Positions 1 through 5,289 of a DNA stretch of 6,661 nt are shown here, piece by piece. Location: the NCBI GenBank assembly GCA_026990615.1, contig JALXDB010000185.1, forward strand, positions 1-6,661, read 5' to 3'. The stretch is from Spirochaetota bacterium. GTDB taxonomy: Bacteria > Spirochaetota > B62-G9. The stretch's first letter is position 1. Every line of letters begins with the position of its first letter. The notes under the pieces were generated by a model. It was not told where the DNA came from. It searched no databases and was given only the letters and a program-made list of their open reading frames with translations. Made by a program: the position numbers and the translations under genes.

Positions 1-46
1 CTCATAATGATGGTTGATTTGAGGATTGCCATTAAAAATTCTTTAT

Positions 47-66
47 ATAAATTACAATAAATTACA
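47..66. repeat. Tandem duplication of a 10-bp unit
   Basis: The unit ATAAATTACA occurs twice back to back (47-56 and 57-66) in AT-rich sequence downstream of the ferredoxin gene. A short imperfect hairpin follows (TACAG, five A, CTGTA at 63-77). I see no function and it could be chance in AT-rich DNA. Confidence 0.5.
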
Positions 67-104
67 GAAAAACTGTATTTAAGATATTTCTCTTTACTAT
101 ATTG

Positions 105-360
105 GGCAGGACACTGGAGTAAGTTTATCTATATTCCACATTCTATAGAGATTGCTTTGAGTGGGCAGACAGCAACGCAAAAACCGCATCCCTTGCACAT
201 AGTTTGAGATACAAGCATCGGTGGTTCGCACAAATCCTCCTGCTCTAAAAGACCCTTTTCACACGCAAGAGATGCCTTACAAACCCCGGAATTAGGGTCG
301 CACACAAGAGGATTGCATCTCTCAAAGTTTACCTGGGCCCATTTACTGTTATGTCCTGCC
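105..360. repeat. Imperfect inverted repeat bracketing the ferredoxin gene
   Basis: GGCAGGACA at 105-113 on the plus strand recurs on the minus strand at 360-352, where it encodes the start of the ferredoxin gene (Ala-Gly-His after the initiator Met). After a 4-nt divergent spacer, both copies continue with AGTAA (118-122; minus 347-343). That gives 14 of 18 identical positions in inverted orientation. It may be the remnant of an inverted duplication of the gene start, or coincidence. Confidence 0.3.
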
Positions 361-362
361 AT
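129..362 (-). CDS. Small ferredoxin-like protein with two predicted [4Fe-4S] clusters, resembling the ABCE1 N-terminal domain
   Basis: This is a 77-residue soluble protein with ten cysteines and no signal peptide. The C-terminal half has a canonical [4Fe-4S] motif, C56-x2-C59-x2-C62-x3-C66-P. The N-terminal half has C16-x4-C21-x6-C28-x5-C34, preceded by A-Q-V-N-F-E-R-C. This order and spacing resemble the Fe-S domain of the ribosome-recycling ATPase ABCE1/Rli1, which begins with V-N-x-D-x-C-x-P-x-x-C and ends in C-x2-C-x2-C-x3-CP. No ATPase follows here. By analogy, C16, C21, C28 and C66 would bind one cluster and C34, C56, C59 and C62 the other; this is inference. ATG at 362 is preferred over the in-frame GTG at 368, because AAGAGG (373-368) sits 5 nt upstream of that ATG and includes the first base of the GTG. 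The gene is probably an electron carrier; its partner is unknown. It is transcribed divergently from the permease. Confidence 0.85.
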   Translation of the reverse strand: MAGHNSKWAQVNFERCNPLVCDPNSGVCKASLACEKGLLEQEDLCEPPMLVSQTMCKGCGFCVAVCPLKAISIECGI

Positions 363-368
363 ATACAC

Positions 369-488
369 CTCTTACAATGAAATTTTAAATGAATCAATCA
401 TTTTAGCAATATAAATTTTACTATTCTTATACGGATGATTGGAGTTAATTTAATTAAACCGATAGAAACATGCATTTAAGGGATAGTA
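369..488. promoter_or_regulatory. Divergent intergenic region, probable promoters for ferredoxin gene and permease operon
   Basis: These 120 bp separate two divergent genes, so promoters for both should lie here. The best plus-strand guess is TTGGAG (439-444) with TAGAAA 18 nt further on. The best minus-strand guess is TTGCTA with AAAATT 17 nt further on. Both are poor matches to sigma-70 consensus. TTTAATTAAA is a 10-bp palindrome between the candidate plus-strand boxes. The permease Shine-Dalgarno is AAGGGA at 478-483. Confidence 0.35.
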
Positions 489-1409
489 ATGTTTGAGATA
501 TTCATTTTAATTTTGCCTTCATTTATAGTTATAGCTGTGGGTGGGTTTATCAGAGGCATTAGAATAGCGGATGAAAAATGGGTGGATATCTTAAACAGAT
601 ATGGATTATGGGTTGGGTTTCCATCCCTTATTTTTGAAACCCTTATAAGAATCAACAGATCGGATCTTGCAGGAAAAACAGATGTTTTTATTGCAAATTT
701 TGCGTTTCTTTTAGGATTATTCATCTTAACCATAGTTATTATGAAGCTTTTAAAATTCAGCAGAGTTTTAATAAACACCTTTGCAATATGTATTTTTTTC
801 GGGAACGTTGCTTATCTTGGTTACCCCGTTGTAATGTCTGTTTTTCCCGAGAGAGAATCGGAGCTGAGTATTATTATATCAATATACGTTATGGTTCTTT
901 TCACCCTGGGAATTGGCTGGCTGGAATATTCAAAAAACAGAAAACTGAATCTTTACAGGCTTCTTATAAAGTTCATAACCAATCCATTCATTATAGCGAT
1001 AGTTCTGGGACTTATTTTTATATTTTTTGATATTAAAACACCTGTTTACATAAAAAGGGCTCTGGAGATAATGAAGGCGTCCGCTTCTCCGGTAGTATTG
1101 ATTGCCCTGGGCATATTTATATTCAGAAGAATAGACTTAAAAAAAGTAGCCGTACCGGTAATTTCTTTAAGCATACTAAAACTTGTTGTTGTTCCGCTTA
1201 TTTATATAACAATTCTGTACTTTTTTGGTGGTATGGATAGATTCAATGTTTCGGTTATCGAATCCGCCATGCCTCTGGCAATTACACCCTTTGCTCTGTC
1301 ATCTATATATGATCTCGACAGGGAAATTATAGGGAATTCAATAGTCCTGAGTACATTAATCTCGATGGTTACGTTACCGATGTTTATCAATCTAACGAAA
1401 ATACTTTAG
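489..1409 (+). CDS. AEC (auxin efflux carrier)-family membrane transporter
   Basis: This is a 306-residue, very hydrophobic protein, a usual length for bacterial AEC/Mem_trans permeases. About ten membrane segments can be read: near 1-20, 37-53, 66-86, 92-116, 124-146, then five more after a charged central loop. Family-like features include G-L-W-V-G-F-P in the second segment, G-N-V-A-Y-L-G-Y-P in the fourth, N-P-F-I-I-A-I-V-L-G in the sixth, and E-S-A-M-P-L-A-I in the penultimate one. The 5+5 helix plan is known for the family. Bacterial members export or import small organic anions such as malate or malonate, but the substrate cannot be read from this sequence. The ATG start has AAGGGA 5 nt upstream. 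It forms an operon with the 126-residue membrane protein downstream; only 10 bp separate them. Confidence 0.87.
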   Translation: MFEIFILILPSFIVIAVGGFIRGIRIADEKWVDILNRYGLWVGFPSLIFETLIRINRSDLAGKTDVFIANFAFLLGLFILTIVIMKLLKFSRVLINTFAICIFFGNVAYLGYPVVMSVFPERESELSIIISIYVMVLFTLGIGWLEYSKNRKLNLYRLLIKFITNPFIIAIVLGLIFIFFDIKTPVYIKRALEIMKASASPVVLIALGIFIFRRIDLKKVAVPVISLSILKLVVVPLIYITILYFFGGMDRFNVSVIESAMPLAITPFALSSIYDLDREIIGNSIVLSTLISMVTLPMFINLTKIL

Positions 1410-1419
1410 GAGAAATACT

Positions 1420-1800
1420 ATGGAACCTGATGAAAAAATGAGAGAAAAGGAGTTGCTTGAAGAAATAGAGAGCTTTAAAAAGGAAAAAGAAAAGATAAAG
1501 AAGCTTATAGGTTCGATTGGAGGGAAAAACTTTATAAAGAAGGACAGATTGTTAAACTACATTCTTCTTATAGTTGTGGTAGGAATTTTTATTCTTGAAA
1601 TAACAACCAAGTTTATGCCACCGTACATCAGCCTGGAGGTGGCCGTACTTCTTGTGTCTATAAAAATCGTATGGCTTATAAACAACATAAGTAAAATGGA
1701 TCATTTTCAGTTCTGGATTCTCAATTCGATAGAGTTCAGACTCAATATGCTTGCAAAAAAAATAGATAGCATTTCAGAAGCTACCAAAAAAGGGGATTAG
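1420..1800 (+). CDS. Small membrane protein with N-terminal coiled coil and two transmembrane helices, function unknown
   Basis: This 126-residue protein is not one I can assign a function to. Residues 1-30 are dense in Glu and Lys with leucine/isoleucine spacing expected of a coiled coil. Two hydrophobic helices follow, about 44-61 and 70-90, joined by a short loop containing M-P-P-Y. A cytoplasmic-looking tail contains H95-F-Q-F-W-I-L-N-S-I-E-F-R-L-N109, an aromatic amphipathic stretch that looks like the conserved core. The ATG follows AGGAGA (1408-1413) by 6 nt. That Shine-Dalgarno overlaps the permease TAG, so translation is probably coupled. Co-transcription suggests an accessory or regulatory role for the permease, but this is inferred from context only. 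Its TAG overlaps the stop of the convergent acyltransferase gene by 4 bp. Confidence 0.8.
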   Translation: MEPDEKMREKELLEEIESFKKEKEKIKKLIGSIGGKNFIKKDRLLNYILLIVVVGIFILEITTKFMPPYISLEVAVLLVSIKIVWLINNISKMDHFQFWILNSIEFRLNMLAKKIDSISEATKKGD

Positions 1801-1814
1801 ATAAGCTCCTTTTT
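1787..1814. terminator. Possible bidirectional terminator at the convergent gene ends
   Basis: AAAAAGGGG (1787-1795) can pair with CTCCTTTTT (1806-1814) across a 10-nt loop, giving nine pairs of which one is G-U. On either strand the stem ends in five T, as in symmetrical terminators of convergent genes. The stem lies over the last codons of both genes. It is short and A/T-weighted, so efficiency is uncertain. Confidence 0.4.
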
Positions 1815-2924
1815 ATATACTCTATGTCTTTTGTATATGTAACCCCCCATTCGTTTCATCTCTGCCTGCACCCTTATATTGGTTTCCAGTTCATGATGAC
1901 TGTCAGCATAGGTAAGCCCCAACTTTTTTGCGGATTTTATCATAGATATGGCCATCAGAGAATCAAGGCCTTTTCCCCTGTATCTTTCATCTATTGCGCC
2001 GAGTAGAAGGTCCAGTCTGTCAGATCTTTTTTGAGTTCTCTTTATTATAAAATATCCAAAAGGTATTAATCTTCCTTTTGCCTTTATAAAACCTGGAGTT
2101 ATATCTCTTATACCGAGTATAAAGGCTACAATTTCATCACCTTCGTTTTTTACAACTTTGATTAGTTCTGGGTCCACTATCTCTTTGTAATTTCTTGTTG
2201 CCTTTTTAATAGCTTCTTCACTTAGCGGTATAAATCCATATATACCTGTGTATGTTTTGTTCATAAACCTGAGAACATCGGGGAGTATTCTTTTTACCTC
2301 GATTTTTTTAGTAAATTCAACTAACTCTACTTTATGCCTTGTAAGTACCCTCTGGGATATCTTTTCATAGATCTCGGGGATTTTTTCAGGTATGGGGATC
2401 TTATAGGTTACGTAATCAACTTCTTTTGTAAATCCCTCGTTTTCTATCAATTTTGGTATGTACTCAAAATTGTATATGGTTCCAACAGAAGGTCTTTCAT
2501 CAAACCCCTCTATTAAAAATCCCTGCGGGTCCTGATTAGAAAAGCCCAGTGGACCCACGAGTCTCTTCATCCCATTTTCCCTTGCCCAATTTTCCACGGA
2601 TTCTATGAGTAGATGGCAAACCTGCTGGTCGTTTATTGATTCGAACTGGCAAAACCTTGCATCTTTCTGATTCCAAATCTCATTCAATTTTCTGTTGATT
2701 ATCCCCATAATTCTGCCTGCCGGCTGATCATCTCTGTATGCAATGAAACAGACTGCATTCGAGTATTTAAAATGTGGATTCTTTTTTTTATCAATAAAAT
2801 GCCTTTCATGAATGTAAAGGGGAGGAACCCAGTTTTTGTGGTCCTTATGAAAGATATACGGCAGATTTACAAAGATTTTTTTGTCCTTTCGAGTTTCAAC
2901 CTTTTTAATGGTAATCCTGCTCAA
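1797..2924 (-). CDS. YghO-like GNAT-fold N-acyltransferase
   Basis: This 375-residue protein has no membrane segment and resembles the long, two-part GNAT-superfamily proteins of the YghO type. Recognisable pieces are F-V-x-L-P-Y...W-V-P-P-L at 18-36, the strand A-G-R-I-M-G-I-I-N at 69-77, G-P-L-G-F-S-N-Q-D-P-Q-G at 124-135, and Y-N-F-E-Y-I-P at 151-157. A late acyl-CoA pyrophosphate-loop motif R314-Y-R-G-K-G319 is followed by E-L-E-T-N at about 345-349. GNAT proteins transfer an acyl group from acyl-CoA or acyl-ACP to an amine; the substrate is not known here. Bacterial ceramide synthase is also described as a GNAT-type protein, so a lipid amine is a possible acceptor. The start is TTG behind AGGAGAT; no ATG occurs before residue 73, and the TTG start keeps the N-terminal W-V-P-P-L region. 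It lies 2 bp after the DUF362 gene. Confidence 0.8.
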   Translation of the reverse strand: MSRITIKKVETRKDKKIFVNLPYIFHKDHKNWVPPLYIHERHFIDKKKNPHFKYSNAVCFIAYRDDQPAGRIMGIINRKLNEIWNQKDARFCQFESINDQQVCHLLIESVENWARENGMKRLVGPLGFSNQDPQGFLIEGFDERPSVGTIYNFEYIPKLIENEGFTKEVDYVTYKIPIPEKIPEIYEKISQRVLTRHKVELVEFTKKIEVKRILPDVLRFMNKTYTGIYGFIPLSEEAIKKATRNYKEIVDPELIKVVKNEGDEIVAFILGIRDITPGFIKAKGRLIPFGYFIIKRTQKRSDRLDLLLGAIDERYRGKGLDSLMAISMIKSAKKLGLTYADSHHELETNIRVQAEMKRMGGYIYKRHRVYKKELI

Positions 2925-2926
2925 TT

Positions 2927-4060
2927 TTATCTCCTGAACGGGGAAATTTTAAGATATATGGCGCCCGTGGGACAGGTTTCCTGACAGCAGTAACATTTTA
3001 TACATGTCCTATAGTTATAAGCCGGAAAACCATCATCCTTTATCCTTATAGATTTTGGTCTGGTAGGACATATTTCATAGCACTCGTAGCATTTTATACA
3101 CTTGCTGTAATCATAAATAGGCTTTGAAATCAGAAATTCCTCTATCAGATTGCGTGTCCATTTTGGAAGAGAAATAAAAACATCCCTTCTTGGGAGTGAA
3201 AACTTTTTAATTGTTTTGAGCTCTAAATCCCCTTTAACCTCTATGTCATTTATTATTCCCAGACCCGATCTTTCTCCCAGAACCACTGTTTTAACCTTTT
3301 GGGGGTTTAAGCCTATTAATCCACAGGCTACAGAATCCATAGCCACCGGGTCCTTTGAAATCAGCAACACACCAAGATTAACGGGCTTTCCTCTGTGGGG
3401 GCCGTTCCCTTCCATGGCTACAATGGCATCCATTATGTAGAGTTTAGGTTTTATGAGCATAGTGAGATCAACCAGCATCTGAGAGAATCGCTCAATGTTG
3501 TCCAGTTTTACATGATAGGATGATTTTTGTCTTCCCGGAATACATCCAAACTGGTTTTTCACAGCACCTGTTAGGATTGTAAGACCGTGGGTTTTCAATT
3601 TAGGAAGGCTAATTACATTTTTAATCTCGGTGACCCCTTTTGCAATATTAAAATATTTGTTTTGTTTGGCCTCTTCTGCAAAAACCTTGCTGGACGACTC
3701 AAAATCAGCCTGTATTATCCCCAGTCTGTTTGCCACTTCAGCAATTCCTGCTTTTTTGGCTGTCGTCTCTGTTGAATGAAATGCTGGTGAATCACCGTAG
3801 TACACCTCGAACCCCGCGTCTTTCATAAATCTGGCCACGGCCTCAAAAACTGCAGGATGTGTTGTTGTAGCTCTATCCGGCTTTTCAGGAGCAAGCAGGT
3901 TGGGTTTTAATAGAACCTTTTTCTGATTATCAAGATTATTGTAGTTGAGAATAGAATTGATACCTCCCATATCCTCTACGGCCAGAGATATCTTTCTGTA
4001 TATTTCATCTACATTATAGTTCTCGCAGCTAAAAATGTATACGGTTGACTTTTCCATCAT
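2927..4060 (-). CDS. DUF362-family protein with C-terminal double [4Fe-4S] ferredoxin domain
   Basis: This is a 377-residue soluble protein without signal peptide or Tat motif. The first part (about 45-300) matches DUF362 (PF04015) signatures: V-L-L-K-P-N-L at 49-55, T-H-P at 67-69, G-D-S-P at 89-92, L-P-K-L-K-T-H-G at 152-159, L-T-G-A-V-K-N-Q-F-G at 163-172, and D-P-V-A-M-D-S-V-A before the ferredoxin part. Two C-terminal cluster motifs follow: C321-x2-C324-x2-C327-x3-C331-P and C353-x2-C356-x2-C359-x3-C363-P, as in 2[4Fe-4S] ferredoxins. The function of DUF362 proteins is largely unknown; a redox role is inferred from the clusters. ATG at 4060 is followed directly by another ATG at 4057, and neither has a clear Shine-Dalgarno. 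It is immediately upstream of, and probably coupled to, the acyltransferase, and 127 bp downstream of the SDR. Confidence 0.88.
   Translation of the reverse strand: MMEKSTVYIFSCENYNVDEIYRKISLAVEDMGGINSILNYNNLDNQKKVLLKPNLLAPEKPDRATTTHPAVFEAVARFMKDAGFEVYYGDSPAFHSTETTAKKAGIAEVANRLGIIQADFESSSKVFAEEAKQNKYFNIAKGVTEIKNVISLPKLKTHGLTILTGAVKNQFGCIPGRQKSSYHVKLDNIERFSQMLVDLTMLIKPKLYIMDAIVAMEGNGPHRGKPVNLGVLLISKDPVAMDSVACGLIGLNPQKVKTVVLGERSGLGIINDIEVKGDLELKTIKKFSLPRRDVFISLPKWTRNLIEEFLISKPIYDYSKCIKCYECYEICPTRPKSIRIKDDGFPAYNYRTCIKCYCCQETCPTGAIYLKISPFRR
2929..2935 (-). promoter_or_regulatory. Ribosome-binding site fixing the TTG start of the acyltransferase
   Basis: AGGAGAT reads 2935 to 2929 on the minus strand. 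The AGGAG core ends 6 nt before the TTG at 2924-2922. It overlaps the final Arg codons and the TAA (2929-2927) of the DUF362 gene, so a ribosome ending the first gene would sit directly on the second start. This supports translational coupling. Confidence 0.75.
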
Positions 4061-4132
4061 TTTTATTATGATAATTTAATTTTTATTACAGATTTTTGAG
4101 CAACAATAAATTTCCCAAATCGGTCCGGTTTA

Positions 4133-4148
4133 TAATATTATAATATTA
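4133..4148. repeat. 16-bp AT-only perfect palindrome upstream of the DUF362 gene
   Basis: TAATATTA occurs twice in tandem, making TAATATTATAATATTA, which equals its own reverse complement. It lies about 73 bp upstream of the DUF362 start, directly after the SDR hairpin on the minus strand. It may be a regulator-binding site, part of a promoter, or part of the U-rich tail of the hairpin. The rest of the gap (4061-4132) holds only a weak minus-strand promoter guess, TTGCTC with TTAAAT 18 nt further on. Confidence 0.4.
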
Positions 4149-4150
4149 AA

Positions 4151-4192
4151 ACTGACAATTAACCATATGTATACCAGAAATTAATTGTCAGT
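4151..4192 (-). terminator. Probable intrinsic terminator of the SDR gene
   Basis: ACTGACAATTAA (4151-4162) and TTAATTGTCAGT (4181-4192) are perfect 12-bp inverted complements across an 18-nt loop. Read on the minus strand, the hairpin is followed by T residues and AT-rich sequence; on the plus strand no T run follows. The SDR stop codon TGA (4190-4188) lies inside the first arm. Only three of the twelve pairs are G-C, so it may be partial, letting some transcription reach the DUF362 gene. Confidence 0.5.
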
Positions 4193-5156
4193 AAAGTTCT
4201 CTTATGGTCTCTTTTACAGCATCTGCGATACTGTAACGGATTGTAAAACCGGTGTCCTCTATAAATTTGGCAGTGCTGTAGGTGTAATAGTTATTTCGAA
4301 CATCCATAATCCTCTTTGGATGCAGACCTGAAGGTCTCTTTGTTATATATGAAAACAGAAGCAAAAATAGTGAGATTGCAAGAATAACAGGATGCGAAAT
4401 TGGTATGGTGTATTTTTTATGGAGTTCTGATTGTATTAAATCTGCTATTTCTCTCCAGGAGTATGTATTTCCATCTGTTACAAAGTATATTTTGTTAACG
4501 GTTTTGGTTGACTCTGCTGCTATTAAAATTGCCCTTGCAAGATCCTTAACATTGATTAAACTGGTCTGCCTGTCTCCATTGCCTAAAAGAGGTTTTATTC
4601 CTTGTTTAATTATCTTGATAACCTGGGTCAGTTCTTTTTGTCCGGGCCCTATAACATTAGGTGGCCTCAGTATTGTATAGGGTGTTCCACTTCTATCAAG
4701 TATTTCCATTATGGCTTTTTCTCCCTTTAGTTTTGATATGCCGTAGTCGTTTATAGGATTACACGGATCATCTTCAGTTTTGAGGTAACCTTTTTTTGAA
4801 GGACCTGATGCCGCTATACTCGATATATAGACAAACCTTTCAATGCCTTCAATCTCTGCTGCAGCTTTGGCGATATTCTCTGTTCCTTGGTAATTAACTC
4901 TGTAGTATTCGTCCTTTTCAGAAACATTTATTACCGCTGCAAGGTGAAATATATAGTTTTTGTTTTTTAAAACCTTTTTAAGCCCTTCTATATCATCAAG
5001 GCTGACCTGCTCAAACTCTACACCGGGAGCTTTTACTCTATCTATCCTGCTATTCTCCCTTATCAAACATGTTACCCTGTAGCCATTATCTGCTAGATGT
5101 TTTACAAGGTGGGCACCGATGAATCCGGTGCCCCCAGTCACCAGAGCCTCTTTCAT
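4188..5156 (-). CDS. Extended SDR, NAD(P)-dependent epimerase/dehydratase or 3-beta-hydroxysteroid-dehydrogenase-like, with C-terminal hydrophobic helix
   Basis: This 322-residue protein has a full extended-SDR architecture. The Rossmann nucleotide-binding motif T7-G-G-T-G-F-I-G14 follows the first strand. H71-L-A-A stabilises the fold, and the active site reads S112/S113 with Y138-G-I-S-K142. R164-P-P-N-V-I-G-P-G172 and the D205-L domain complete the usual pattern. A hydrophobic segment near 256-271, between K248 and K273, could anchor the protein to the membrane; this resembles sterol/3-beta-HSD-type members more than soluble sugar epimerases. The reaction is probably an NAD(P)-linked oxidation or reduction of a hydroxyl or keto group; substrate unknown. 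Bacterial ceramide reductase CerR belongs to the extended SDRs, which is one possible identity. The ATG at 5156 has no good Shine-Dalgarno; GGAG lies 13 nt upstream, too far. Confidence 0.87.
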   Translation of the reverse strand: MKEALVTGGTGFIGAHLVKHLADNGYRVTCLIRENSRIDRVKAPGVEFEQVSLDDIEGLKKVLKNKNYIFHLAAVINVSEKDEYYRVNYQGTENIAKAAAEIEGIERFVYISSIAASGPSKKGYLKTEDDPCNPINDYGISKLKGEKAIMEILDRSGTPYTILRPPNVIGPGQKELTQVIKIIKQGIKPLLGNGDRQTSLINVKDLARAILIAAESTKTVNKIYFVTDGNTYSWREIADLIQSELHKKYTIPISHPVILAISLFLLLFSYITKRPSGLHPKRIMDVRNNYYTYSTAKFIEDTGFTIRYSIADAVKETIRELY

Positions 5157-5210
5157 TTAATATCTTTAGCTCCATGTTTTTTTTATGTAGTTTAAATCGT
5201 TAAACATTAA

Positions 5211-5273
5211 AATAGTTTCTAATTTATCGAGATATTTTCTAAAAAACTATTAAATAAAAATAGATGTTGACAA
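5211..5273 (-). promoter_or_regulatory. Candidate promoter/operator region upstream of the SDR gene
   Basis: In the 133-bp gap, AATAGTTT (5211-5218) pairs with AAACTATT (5244-5251) as an 8-bp inverted repeat. TTTCTAA is also repeated directly at 5216-5222 and 5236-5242, 20 bp apart. A minus-strand -35-like TTGTCA (5273-5268) is followed 15 nt later by TAATAG (5252-5247), overlapping one arm. This layout could be a promoter with operator, but each match is short in very AT-rich DNA. Confidence 0.3.
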
Positions 5274-5289
5274 TTTAAAAATATATTTC

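Noticed and set aside
1..60. Short open frames at the left edge: a plus-strand frame from base 1 to TAA at 58-60, and a minus-strand ATG at 32-30 open to the edge.
   Set aside because: Only 19 and 10 codons are visible, with no recognisable motif and only a weak AAAGAA before the ATG. Either could be the end or start of a neighbouring gene, but neither can be supported.
476..778. Minus-strand 100-codon open frame opposite the permease start.
   Set aside because: It is antisense to a clear AEC transporter with its own Shine-Dalgarno and shows no recognisable features.
3150..3440. Plus-strand 96-codon open frame inside the DUF362 gene, and similar antisense frames at 1824-2006, 4405-4680, 5590-5892 and 6137-6391.
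   Set aside because: They lie wholly opposite well-supported genes, lack family motifs and have compositions expected of shadow frames.
5267..5272. Perfect plus-strand -35 hexamer TTGACA in the SDR/outer-membrane-protein gap.
   Set aside because: At 17-18 nt spacing the next bases (TCAAAA or CAAAAA) are not a -10 box, and it would read antisense into the barrel gene.
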